A stretch of 64,000 nucleotides of DNA from Acanthornis magna. Its lineage: Eukaryota > Chordata > Aves > Passeriformes > Acanthizidae. The notes below the pieces were generated by a model. It did no database searches and was not told where the DNA came from. It worked only from the letters and a program-made list of their open reading frames with translations. The DNA lies in assembly GCA_036785705.1 (NCBI GenBank), contig JAWUZG010000051.1, positions 16,582,501 through 16,646,500 of the forward strand. The letters are read 5' to 3'. The position numbers and the translations under genes were made by a program. Positions 38,641 through 50,500 of the stretch are shown here, piece after piece (the stretch's first letter is position 1; each line of letters opens with the position of its first letter).

Positions 38641-38657
38641 TAGTAGTAGTAGTAGTA
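38641..38657 (+). repeat. TAG trinucleotide microsatellite
   Basis: About five to six perfect TAG units. Confidence 0.9.
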
Positions 38658-39615
38658 ACCTTTCATGTTTCAGTGGTGACCAGGATATTTTCTGCAGCAG
38701 CATATGCTAGCTGATGCATTTGCTTGTGTAAACAAGAAATTACAGCAAAAACTGATCAGCCTTGGCTCAAAGCAGGGGTCCATCATCCTGTGCTTATTTC
38801 CTGGCTTTGCTGAGTCATTCCTGGCTGTAAGAGGCTACCACTCTGGAAGAGTAGTGGAACATTCCACATCATGGCTGTGCAGCACATGGTGTGTGCCCAT
38901 GATTTTCCTTCACAGCAGGCTGTGAACCACAGTAGCTGAGGACTCTGATACACAGCTGCATCCAAGTTAAAGTATCACCACTGAAACATTTTTTTTTCAT
39001 GCAGCTATAAAGGGAGATAAATTCTTCAACAGCCACAACTAAAACCCAAAAGGATCATACATCAGGACAGTGAAATATCAAATCCAGGATTAATAGCTCT
39101 GAATGTTTCTCACTGTCCTTCCAAACTGTTTTTGCTCTCCTCTAACTTCAGAAGCCAGCCCTTCAACCACAAGACAAAACCAAGATGAAACAGGAGACAT
39201 TACTCCATCGCCATAGCTGCCTGACTCTTCCTGGCTGATTGGAATCTCCTTGCTCTTTACCAAAACAGCTCACAGGAAACAGGAAAGCCACACATTAACA
39301 GGAGGTGTCATCTAGAAACTGACACTTGTGTCCCATTTAGGGAACTTGGAGAACAAAGGTTTAACAAGAGAAGTTAACTGCTCAAAACAGTTCCACACAA
39401 TGTGGTTACTCATGTGGAAATGCAATTTGGAGAGTATTCCCAGGAAGTGAGCAAAGAAGGAGCTAGTTTACATGGTAAGATTAGGTCTTCACAAGGTCGG
39501 ATCTGATGCAGGAGACCAGTATGAGGACCACACAGTTGGAATCCTGCCTGACCCATATATGCTCTGCTCAATAACTGTAGAAGAAAGCCTACTATTATAC
39601 CTGTGTGAAGGAAAG

Positions 39616-40045
39616 GATAGAATAGCTTAGAACAGAACAGACTATCTGAGTTGGAAGGGCCCTACACTCTTCACCTAGTCCAACTGCCCTTCTGAGCTGA
39701 CCAAAAGTTAAAACACGTTGTCTAAATGCCTCTGAAACACGCTTGGAGCATCGACTACCTTTCTAGGAAGCTTTGAGCCATTTCCATGTGCTCTATTACT
39801 GGATCCCAGGGAGAAGGGATCAGGCACCTCCCTCTCCCCCTCCGCAGGGTGCTGTAAAGGGCCATGAGGTCCCCTCTCAGCTTCCATCTCTCAAAACTAC
39901 ACAAGCCCAAAGTTCTCAGCTGCTCCTCACAGGACCCACCTGCCAGCCCTTCCACCATCTTTGTCAGGCCCTGGACTCCTTGCAGGATGTTCCCATCCTC
40001 ATGGAGTGGCAAGGTCCAGCGCTGCCCGCAGCGGGGAATGATCCA
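39616..40045 (-). mobile_element. CR1 LINE 3'-end fragment with internal deletion
   Basis: On the plus strand: GAGTTGGAAGGGCCCTACAC, AGTCCAACTGCCC, AGCATCGACTACCTTTCTAG, GGATCCCAGGGAGAAGGGAT and ACACAAGCCCAAAGTTCTCA. This is the reverse complement of a CR1 subfamily different from those at 11.6 and 26.5 kb. Near 39770 the text jumps from the CTAGGAAG block to TTTGAGCCATTTCC, skipping a stretch present in most copies. The far end is uncertain. Confidence 0.85.
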
Positions 40046-40225
40046 GAGGCAGAGGCTGCGCTGGAGAGCCGTGGCTGTACCGCAGTCTGCCACGAAGGGG
40101 AGATGCCGCACTGTGGATGTGCCTCATGCAGCTCCCTGGAGCGCGGGATGCAAATCTCATCTCTGCCACTTACCTTAGCAAAGGACTTACTTACTTTCCT
40201 GCACAGATGTGACAAAAAAATCCCA

Positions 40226-40265
40226 CCAAACCAAACCAAACCAAACCAAACCAAACCAAACCAAA
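40226..40265 (+). repeat. CCAAA pentanucleotide microsatellite, 8 units
   Basis: Eight perfect CCAAA units, followed by a partial unit. It lies just beyond the candidate MAB21L3 polyadenylation site. Confidence 0.97.
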
Positions 40266-40293
40266 CCACCCCACTGTGGTTTAGGTTCAGTGA

Positions 40294-40299
40294 TTTAAT
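40294..40299 (-). terminator. Candidate polyadenylation signal of MAB21L3 (ATTAAA)
   Basis: The first AATAAA/ATTAAA-type hexamer I find on the minus strand below the stop is ATTAAA here. It would give a 3' UTR of about 1 kb, ending just before a CCAAA microsatellite and a CR1 fragment. This is position and motif only; no transcript evidence is available. Confidence 0.25.
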
Positions 40300-41281
40300 A
40301 ACATTAAAACCACCATTCTTTATATTAATTCTAAAGCTTTGTTCTTTTGAAATACTAAAATTAATTTTCCTTTTAAACATCCACAAAATTAAAAGCATGG
40401 GGAGCCTTGGAGCTAAGAGTGTTTGAAAAATACTCTCCATTTGCACAGCACTCAAAAATATGTGGGTGCTAACAACTGGGGAAAGACCTGCTCCTCCTCC
40501 AGCCTGCTGGACGGAGCCAGGGGTGGGAGTGAAATCTGTCCTGCCAAAGCCCCCTGATTGTATGGCACTAACACAACTGGCAAAGGCAAACATGAAAAAA
40601 AACATATTTGAAGCAACTGGAAGAAAAACATAAGTGAAGGAGAGAAAAATGAAGAAGAGACAAAACCCACTGTTCCTCTTCTTGCTTTCATTGAGCTCTT
40701 CAACACTAGCAGCATGGTTATATTCCTACTGGAGCCTACTGGAGCAGGATCCCATTAATTGGAGATGGAATCATCAAAGTGTCTCTGACAAAGCTTCCAG
40801 CTTCAGAACACCTCAGAAATGTTCCTCTGCCCTTCTGCAGAGCTGGCCTGTGAGGTAAGCAGGCAATTAAAAGCGATGTCCTTGGGAGAACGGCGATTGC
40901 AGCAACAATGCAAGTGCTAGGTTACAGAGGCAGCAGAGCGAGACTCCGTTGCACTGCCTTTCAGCTTAGGTGCCACAAGACTAAAGACAAGAGAACAAGG
41001 CAGTTGCCTGCTCTGACTGACATAGGTGGGTTTCACTGGCTGTAGCTTCCAGGCAGGCTGTCACTGTTGAAAGCAAATTAGATCAGCTGGGCATCAAGTG
41101 ATACCTCCCATCAGTTTTCACCACCCACTGCTGCCAGCTCCACACTTCTCTTTCACGCTGCATGTGCCAACAGTCTCACAAAGCCAGCTGCAACATCTAC
41201 TGGAAGGACATGGAGAACAACCACAGGTGGGGAGAGAAGGTGGGAGATCAACTCAAGGCTGGGGTGAGACCTTTGCCTGCC

Positions 41282-41515
41282 TTAGTCCAGGCAGAAAACA
41301 GGGTTCTCCAAGAAGACTGCAAGCTTGCTGGCCACCAGGTCCAGGTCACTGGTGTTGGCATATTTGAGCAGATTGGTGTTCTTGAGAAAGTAATGCTTGA
41401 GGAAGTGCTGGCTTACACACTTGTGCAGCTTCTGTACCAGCCTCAGAAAGGCTTCAGGGAAGCAGCGCCAATCCTTGGTGCGTGGGTATTTTTCACACGT
41501 CCAGAATAGCACTGT
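41282..41515 (-). CDS. MAB21L3: MAB21L3 coding exon 6 (terminal)
   Basis: 234 nt, 77 codons plus TAA (residues 287-363). It starts [16 protein letters not shown] after the acceptor CTTCTTGCAG and ends [12 protein letters not shown]. It encodes the C-terminal helices of the Mab-21 domain, with [15 protein letters not shown] diagnostic of MAB21L3. Intron 5, just upstream in the transcript, is about 4.8 kb and contains the nested LTRs. Confidence 0.95.
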   Translation of the reverse strand, partial: TVLFWTCEKYPRTKDWRCFPEAFLRLVQKLHKCVSQHFLKHYFLKNTNLLKYANTSDLDLVASKLAVFLENPVFCLD

Positions 41516-44500
41516 CTGCAAGAAGCAGATGGGAGAGAAGATGTGTTAGAGGTTCTGTCGAGGGCTCACACAGCTTACTAAGGCAGTTTTAGTGCTGGTA
41601 AATGGCTGGCAGCCTTGGAAATCAGAGCAACTTGTGCTGCTACCTCCCCGTGTTAACATTTCTGGAGTGGAGAGATCCCAACCAAAGTCTCCTCTGGGGA
41701 CTAGGCAGAGCAGCTCAGAGGTGCCTGGTTAGGATCCCTCCCCAGAGGAGCCACTTTCCATTGATTGAGCCAGGAGCCCAAAGAAAGTGATCTTGCTAAA
41801 ATAATCTCAGCCTATTTGCCATCCTACAGCAGGAGCCTCTGTAGAAATGCCAGGCATTTTAGGCTGTAGAAAATGGCCTATTATGCAAGTGTGGAAGCCA
41901 GTAGGTGCAAGGAGGGACGGAGCATAATGAGATTAACATAATTATTTGTTAGCTTCAGCTGTATTTGTGCTGAAGACACACAAAGATCTGCATCCTAAAC
42001 AGACTGAGATTCCAAGAAGCTAGTGCAGGTGCAAGGCTTGCTTTCTGGTCAAATGCTGCCTGTTTTTTTCTGTGATACTTACTGCATGTCTTTTGTTCCA
42101 TTCCTGCAAGATTATTTTATGCAATTTAATGTTTGAGAAATAAATAGTTAAAATAACAGAATGCATATTATTACTGCTCTTACAGTATTATTTTTGCACT
42201 GCCCATGTTGCTTTTTCTCCGACTTTCCCATGACTGAGAAGAATTTTCTCATGGAACTTAGACTTATTGTACTAAAAAAGCCATACTGACTGCCTCAGTC
42301 AACCTGAAATCCCTTTTAAAGTACAAAGTCCTGGGTTCAGTAATTCTGCTAAGTCCCTTAACTGTCCTATGAATCCAAATTTTATTTTGTGAATTCAGCC
42401 ACCCAAAAAGAGACTCACGGACATTGTGAGTGGTGGTGGAACCACAGCCTTCAACTCTTCTGTTTCTACAGAGGTAGAATTTCATCTATAACAGTACTGC
42501 TGACAAATTTCTTCTCAAAAAGATTTTCAAATATGAAAAAGTTTTTGTTCACAGCTGCAATAACCATAAAGCCTTTTTTATGAACATCACCAGGGAACAA
42601 AGACATAGTGAGTAATTTAAGCAGTAGCTCTCCAAGAGCTGCTTCTTGAAGACTTGCAGAGCAGTTTCCTTCTGACACACTAAAACTGCTTCAGCAGGAT
42701 CCATAGGTAGCAGTTGCAATGAAGTTTCTGGAGGCAAGGAAAACAGTGCTGCTTTTCCAATCAGGTGCCAAACAGATTTATCCCCAGCATTTATGTCCCT
42801 AATTGCCAGCTGTCTACCAGCAGCATAGAGTTGGCTTTCAGAATGTACCTGGATCTTCATGAACTTCCAGATCTTGAACTTCATTCCTATGCAGGTAAGC
42901 ATAAGAACTGCAGTTACTTGGTCCGCTCTGGCTTTCATAGCTTCTGGGAGGCAGATTTCCTCTGTCACAGGGAATCTTTCTCATATAGAGTCTTGTTTAA
43001 TCCTAATCGTTGGATACCTCTGACAGGGGAAACCTGAGAATGTGAAGGAACCTAACACTAAGCCTCTGCTCAACTGCTAGTTTATCCACTGACTGTTTCA
43101 CTTGTTTTTATTTCTTTTTTCTTCTTCTTCTTTTTAATGTAAGTAATTTTGAAAAATTCTTTCTGTCTGGTAAACCAATCCTCTCTTACAATAAAAGCCT
43201 GTTGTGGGTTTGACCCTGGCTAAATGCCAGGCACCTATGACACCTGCTTTCTATGCTCTCTCCTGCTGCAGCTATGCAGAGGAGAGGGAAAAAACTAACA
43301 CAAGCACACTAGACTCATGAGTTGAGATGAATCACTGATAAAGGGGACGCACAGATGGGCGGAGCAGTCAGGAAAACTTAAAGTTGCAAAAGTGATTTAT
43401 TAACCTAACAGAGTGAGAGGATCAATTAGAGGCAAAAATAAGCTCTCAAGACACCGTTTCTTCACTCACCCCCCTTCCCTCTTAAGGCGCTGCTTCTCAG
43501 CTCACCCCCCCCCCCCCCCCCCCCCCCAACTAACAAACAACTCCGGGGCAGGGGCAGGGTGTGGGGTTTTTTTCCTTAATCAGTCCATCACAATTCTTCT
43601 ACTACAGACACTGTTTCTCTACTTATCCCCCTCCCTCCATCCAATCAATAGATCTGGGCTGGGGTAAGGTATGTGTCCTGCGGTGGCATAATGATATTTT
43701 GTATTCCCTATCATTTGTATGCTTGACCAGAAATATGGTCCTGTAGCTTTAACTGTGTCTCGCAGCTGGGAGAAGCTCTGTCAGTGCGGGATGTTTTGAA
43801 ACACTTCCCCCGGCTGTTCTACGGGGGAGTGAGAAGGAAGGGACATTGTTTTTTTTTTTTCTTGAGTCAGTTGCTGCTACTGGTGTGGCTGCTGCTTGAG
43901 TTTTCTTTTTGGGTTTTTTTCATCGTTTTTGGACCTTTTTGTCTTTGACTTGCTTTCTCATCTGAGAACCTGAGGAGCCCTGGAGGACAGCGGATGAGAA
44001 TCCTCCAGGGAGACACTGGAGCAACTCCACCCGGCCCCTTGGGGACCCCCGAAAGGGAAGCTACGCCTGAGGAAAAGGACACTAAAGTTCATCAACTGTT
44101 TACTCAGGTTTAATGACCCCTTTTCCCCTTTCCCCTTCCACTGTGTGGTCTGTTAATTAAACAGTTCTTTTCCCACTTTTCAGCCGAGATATTCTGTTGT
44201 TGTGGGGGGGAAGGGGTGCTAGAAACCTTTGCTGTGGGGGAGGCACCTGTTCAGAGTGCTTTCCACCTAGGAAATTTGTCTCTGAGACAGTATGTGATTT
44301 CTCTTAGTCCATCACCACAATTCTTCTGCTACAAGTGCTGTTTCTCTACTCACCCCCTCCCTATTAAGGCCATTTCTCAGCTCACCCCCTCCCTCCTTCC
44401 TTCTAACCAACAGCTCTGGGGTGGGGGCAGGGTATGGGGGTTTTCTTTGGTCAGGGTCAGTCCATCAGGGAGCAGAGTCCTCTGCTTAGCCATGGGGGTC

Positions 44501-47500
44501 CCTCCCACGAGAGACAGTCCTCTGCGAACTTCTTTGGCGTGGGCCCAATCTCACGGGCAGCACCCGCCCGATTGCTGCAGTCCGAGATCCTTCTGTCCAG
44601 GTTACAGGCTTCCAAGCCGAGGCCAGGCTGTTTCCATCCCGGGAGCGAGGCCTCTCTCTCTCCTGCAAGGCTTTTGCAACTCTCAGTCTCTGGGACTCCC
44701 ACTGGATCACAGCTTCCTGCAGGCCTCCACCTGCTCCTCTGGCCTGGGCACCTCCCCACAGGCTGTGGGTGGATCTCTGCATCCCCCTGGACTCCATGGG
44801 CTGCAGGGGGACCACCTGCTCCCCCATGGTCTGCACCACGGCTGGCAGAGGGTTTTCAGCTCTGGCGCCTGGAGCATCTCCTCCCCCACCTTCTCCACTG
44901 ACCTTGGTGCCTCCATGTTGTTTTCCCTCACATATTTTTACCTCCTCCTCCTCCTCCTCTGGCTAAAAAGAAGTGCGTGCTCACATTGTTTTGATTTCTT
45001 CTTAAATATGTTTTCACAGAGGCGTAACTACCATTTTTAATTGGCCCAGACCAGGCCAGCAGCATGTCCATCATCTTCAGAGCCATCAGAGATTGGCTTT
45101 GCTGGACATGGTAGAGAAATTTCCAGAATCTTTACTCAGGACATGCAGGAGCCGTATTTGTTCCCCACCCTACTCACTGGCAAAAACTGGGCCAAGACAA
45201 AACCACCACAAAGCCTGAACTATAGCTACAGCAAAGAACTGAAGAGCTTCTAAATAGTTTTTTACTTTGATCAAGATTCCATGCAACAGCACTTTCTGCA
45301 CATCTGCTCCTTCAGACAGGGAAAAAAAGTGTTACTAATGGTTAAATGGTTTTCTGCATTGTCTTACATTTTTTTACCAGGTTGTTCTTACAGGCACCGA
45401 GGAGTTTTGCATTCAGCTAAGCTATAATCAACCTCATCTTTTTTTTTAACTCCATCTTGACTTAGAGTAGTGCCATGACTGTAATAGCATTTGATGGTCA
45501 CCAGCTTTCTCTTTAGGGGAAATCTTGGTATTGCATCTGGTTTTGGACACCAAAAGATCAGTAAGTATTACTGAAACCTGGTGGCTTGAGACTGAAAGGT
45601 GGGAAAAGTACAGCCTCTCCCTGGCAACTCCAGGAGGATGGAGTCCCAGAAAACAGGATTGCTCTACAGTCTGACAAATGGTGCTGCCCAAGGGTGTCTG
45701 CAGCTGTCAGATGTGGGGACACAGTCATAGCAGACTCTTCTCTCTCTTCTACAGAGATCTTGTTTGAAGCCATCCTGAACCCTGAAGTAGGTGCAGGGAG
45801 GATGTTACCACCCCTTTACCTCTTTCTTCCATTTCTACCCCAGGTGAAACATCACCAGAACTGTAGTTTACACCTAATTCATTAATAATGCACACCTAAG
45901 ACAGTTTTGTTTGGTGCATATCCACAAAGAAAAAAAAGCACAATTTTCCACCAGACAGACATGGATATAGATGGCTGGGATAGTCAAGCAGGAGATAAGT
46001 GTGCGACAGTACAAAGTGAAGTCAAAACAGAGCAGGGGACTTGAGTCTAATATTATTTATGCTGCTGCAATCATAATGTTCCTGCAGGCTTTAGTTTTTT
46101 GTTGAAGTTTGGAACACACATTTACTAAACTCCTTGCCACTGTAAAGCAATGAAAAGGTACAGCAGTTTTGATAGTTACCTTAGAAGCTACACAGATGCT
46201 ACAGCGATTTACACCACAACATTCTGACATTACTGGATGGAAGCCACTGCAACAGATCCCACGACTGTATGTTAGTATCAGGGTGATGCCTACCTGAAGG
46301 TGATAAGCTGTGATGACAGGCTTATTTCCAGCACACCAGACATCCTCCTTCATCTGCCTCATGACCCTGAAGCACTTCATGCGACAACCACCATCTTCAT
46401 CAAGTCCCTCCATGAGGATGTGCTCAGCACGGGTGAAGCACAGCTGCCAGTGATAATTAGAGCGGGCCAGGAGGTCAAAACCTAGCGACTGTGAACAACA
46501 GGGGAAGTGTGACAGCAGATCAGAGGCAGACTTCTCCCAGCAATGCAGAAAGATGTTATAAAAGCATGTGTGACATCTCTCAAAGCATATTCTAAACAGG
46601 GTTAGCAGAGGCAGCAAACATGAGGCATGCTCTCATTGTAATTCTTAGTTGAATAAACACGTATTTTGCATTGTTTCCTTGTGTGCTGGTATCAGTTACT
46701 TCCAGAAGATCCTGCTCTAGAGCCATCAGCTGCAGTACCAGCAGAGGTGCAGCTCTGCAGGCACTTTGCTGTGGAGCAACAGGTTGTGCATAAGTGGGGA
46801 GCAGGACTGGAAGGCAAAATGGGACCTGCAGGAACATGGCAACTGGGGCTGAGCTGAAGTGCCAGAATCCAGCCATGATTGTTTTAGGGAAAGATGGGAC
46901 TGAGCTGGAGGGAAAACTGCAAGACAGCAGCCCATTTTCTGAAAGCTTACGTGAGGCAGAGCAGAACAGCAAGAATGATGCATGCCAGAGCTCTTTGATG
47001 CAGGCAGAACTGTGTGCTAGACACTCATGTAATAAAAATTTAACTCAGGTTTTTTCTATAGAACTCACCATAGTAAAGGGGAAGAAAAGTCCAACTGAAA
47101 TCTGACAGAGTATTTTGAAACATTGCTTCTCTAGAGAATACATCTTCCAGCTCTGCTGTTGCCTGCCATCACCATATAGTTATTCCTTTTGGAAACCACT
47201 GTCAGACACCTGACAGGTAAATTCCAGCCCAGAGTTAAGGGTGTTTTTTACACTGTTTACCTTGATGCATTGCACTTTTTCTTGAGAAGGCCAGCGCTTA
47301 AGGCAACGAGGCCACCTGGCTTTCTCGGGCCAGCAAGTTGGAATCTCCACAGCAGGGACCAGTTCCACCTCAACCTGGGATTCTGATGTCTCCACAGCCA
47401 CCCGGACCACTGAGCTGAAGCTCTCCAGCACTGTCACTTTACCTGTGAAAGTACAACAAGAAAAGATAACACAGATAAAAAGGTCCTTTTCCACAAGCCA

Positions 47501-50500
47501 AGCAAGAGGCTGTCTAGGACCTTGCAGTTCGAGAACAGGAAGACGAAAGAACAAAGTTCTTAACTTTACACTTAATTATCATGCACCTGGACACTGGGGA
47601 AAGGAGCACTTGTCCAACATACTTTGCTTCAGTAGAACTCCTTCTACTTATTTCCCACCATCCCGTGCTGGAAAGCTGTGGGCAGCTAAGATTTCCCCAG
47701 ATCATTATCTGCCATATAATATCTTCAAAAAAGTTCTCTTCAGACTTACGCACCGTCCCAGTATCCAATTTTCCTATACTACCTTCCCTGATAATCTAAA
47801 TATATTGCAGGTGCTGTAGTAGAGTAAGATTTTTTCCCCAAAAAAACTCCTAGATGTTCTAAAAATCTGGGCTGCCTCTTGGTTGAGCTGTGAGGGTGAT
47901 GTTGCTGGAGACCCTACCCAAATTCCTAAGAAAGGAGCAATATCTCGGGTATGAAGAGCCCAAGAACTACTGAATTCTACCTTCAATGCAGGTCTATGTA
48001 CGTCACTGCAATCACTTGAAGGCTTCCTGATTTTGGAGGGTTTTGCTCAGCTTCTGACCATGCGAGCCAAACACTTTGTGTGTGTGATGGTTTCCCTTAC
48101 ACTGGTCCCCACCAAACTCACTGGAGAGGTTACAGGAGACAATCGACTTCTCCACCAGCTCCCGGAAGACGATAAGGACTTTGGCTGGAACCAGGTCACC
48201 TTCGATGTTAACATCCTTTTCATGCCACTGCTGAAGGCTTTTTGAGAACTGCTCCACCTCTAGCCATTGATGCAATTCCTCAGGGTCCCGCACGGAGGAG
48301 AGGAGCTTGGTTCCATTCACGGTGTAATAGCGCCAGTGCCGTACCTGGCATTCCCTGTACCCGGTCAGGCCACGCAGAGGAACTGTGATGAGGAATTGGC
48401 TGGGTGCTAAGACCTAGGAGAGTTGAGAGAGTTTGAGAGAGGAGACAAGGGCAGATCCATGAGCTAAAGTAAGGAAAAGAGGGTTGAGGAAATAATAGGT
48501 AAAACTGGGGCTTTGAAAAGAAGGAAAAACCATGGTATGATGGGACCAGTTGAATACAGCCAAGACCTGCCTAAGGGTTACCTTGGAGGCATGCAGACTA
48601 AAAGGAAATTGTCTTAGAAGGAGTCTGATGCAAAGCTCTAGGAAGACAAGAGCTCACTGGCTGATTTGCCAGCATACCTGCGATGGTTTCCCCCTTCCCT
48701 TGCTATTTCTAGTCTGCAATTTCATGAGATGTAATAACCAGCAGCTTCCAAGGAGCAGGAAGGTATCAGAGAATATGTTTTGAGATACAGCCAAGGGAAA
48801 CCCAAATAGTGCTAGTTATTTTCTCAGAATTGTTACCTGAGATAAGCCTAAAGTCCAATACTAGTAATAACTATGGCAAAAAGTACACCTTTCTAATCTT
48901 TTTCCAAGTCCACTACAGACATTAGCAAAATAAGGCTATGGCCCATTAATTTTCCAAGTGTTTCATGCTGTTTGACTGTCCTTTAAAGAGACTGAGACAT
49001 CAGGCAAGTGACATGCCTGAGACTGAACAGGCAGTGGCACTGTCAGAAATAAGCCAGGTCTTGGCCAGCTGTCATGTATGGAACTGCATCTCCTGTTGAG
49101 CATGACAAAAACAGTATAAGGATGGAGGCAGCAACCAATGGACAAGGAAGCCTTAAATAAGCTTGTTTTCAAGCCAGTTGATTTGCCTCACTTGGGGAAC
49201 AACCATTTTCTGATAAAAACTAGTTCTGAGACAGTATTTGCAAGGAAAGAATAAGGTGACACAAATACCACAAAATGTCATGCTGGCCCAGGGCATAGCC
49301 AGACATATCCAAATGCTACTTTGGATGCATCTGGCAGTTGTGGCTCCAGAGGGGGTGTTCAAATTCCTTCAGATTTTTACCATGTTGGTTTAGGGGCTTT
49401 TCAAGTCCACTTGCTACCAAGCCTAACTTACACTAGCATAAATAAGGTGTAGCTGCTGTATGAGCAGGATTTGAAGTGACAGCTGCTGCAAGGTGGTTAC
49501 ATCCATGGTGAATGAAACATGCTTGTCACTCTCCTGTAAGAATCTAAAACACTGTAGTAGCCCTCCTGGTAGCTCACCTGATTTAAAATATTACCACAGA
49601 GGTGCCAGGGCCCTGAAGACACTAACAGGCTTTAATGTCCCTAAGCAGCCTTTCTGGGACTTCTACCCACACTTTCTGCCCATGGGTCTGGGATCCCCCA
49701 TTTCAGCTCAGCCCAGGACTATATCACAGGACTGCTGATGTCCAACTGTGTGACAACTGTACCTGTGTCTGACCACAGACCTTGTTGTCCCATCTGCAGA
49801 ATGCCTTCCCTGCCTGGCCTCAGACCTACCTGGCCACTCAGGAATTGCCTGGAATCAACAGACCACACCTGACCCGGGTTACTGTTGTTGAGGCTGATTG
49901 GGACCCCAGTGAGGGGGGGGGAAGTGGCTTGAGCTCAGACCTGACTTTCCAGCAGACTTGCCTGATGATCCAGACTCTTGGCTGACCCATCTGCCCTCCC
50001 TGTGTTTGTCTCACTCAGGGACTGTAGGGCAGGGGCTGCCTTGCTACGCTCACCTCCTGTTTCTCTCTCCCATAGGGAGCAGCTGGTCTTCTCTGCTCCC
50101 TGGGAAGAGATTTGGAATACAAAAGATGGCCAGCAAGAACAGAAACGGCAAAGGAAACACCAGGAAACTGCTCTTTTGTCAAATATAAACAATATAGGCA
50201 GAAGGATGCTGAAAGGTTGACATTTCAGATCAAGCTAACCTGCACACATCAGGTTTGGTGGTGCTGAGAAATTCGGTGGGCAGCTCAGAAACAGAGTACT
50301 AGGCTCTATAAGGGAAAAAGACAATGGCTGTCATGCAGTTCCTGCTCCTCTCACTGCCTCAGCCACATTTGCAGGTAAAAAACGATTCCCCCCATTCCAA
50401 AATGCTGTCTTGTATACACTGGCACCCAACAGATTGTAAAAGGAAGAGCTGCATGTGTTAATGTGAGTGCCTGCAAATAGGGTCTTCCACCTGGAGCTTA

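Larger units (their letters stand above)
43449..44468. repeat. Imperfect tandem units inside the outer LTR
   Basis: Three related units share a C-rich core, a phrase like CTGTTTCTCTACTCACCCCC, and a tail like TCCATCACAATTCTTCT. Unit 1 is about 43449-43605. Unit 2 is 43606-43673 continued at 44295-44332, split by the inner LTR. Unit 3 is about 44333-44468. Lengths of roughly 105-157 bp differ because of the C run and small indels. Confidence 0.65.
43200..45210 (-). mobile_element. Outer solo LTR of an avian endogenous retrovirus (ERVL-like)
   Basis: A long terminal repeat with TG...CA ends, flanked by an exact 5-bp duplication AAGCC (43195-43199 and 45211-45215). The transcriptional direction is inferred as minus. 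That strand begins TGTGGTGGTTTTG, has a CCAAT-type word and a TATA-like CATATTTAAG at 45001-45010, and has AATAAA at 43396-43401 near its end. About 1390 bp remain once the nested LTR is removed. No gag, pol or env sequence is present, so it is a solo LTR. The 5-bp duplication fits the ERVL class. It shares orientation with MAB21L3, so its polyadenylation signal could act on the gene's transcript (inference). Confidence 0.85.
41516..46293 (-). other. MAB21L3 intron 5, host of nested LTRs
   Basis: About 4.8 kb, of which about 2.0 kb (43200-45210) is a composite LTR insertion. The rest, including a 139-codon minus-strand frame at 42549-42968, shows no recognisable coding feature. Confidence 0.85.

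Noticed and set aside
1..41000. Expected neighbour ATP1A1 downstream of MAB21L3
   Set aside because: I looked for large, highly conserved ATPase exons on the minus strand, including the DKTG phosphorylation motif, and found none. The gene must lie outside the window if synteny holds.
42549..42968. 139-codon minus-strand frame in MAB21L3 intron 5
   Set aside because: Not part of the gene: exons 5 and 6 join in frame without it, and no domain is recognisable.
44216..45040. 274-codon plus-strand open frame
   Set aside because: It runs across the inner/outer LTR junction and is antisense to the outer LTR; not a retroviral or host protein.
46057..46617. 186-codon minus-strand frame
   Set aside because: This is MAB21L3 exon 5 (46294-46488) read through into its introns; the spliced exon is annotated instead.
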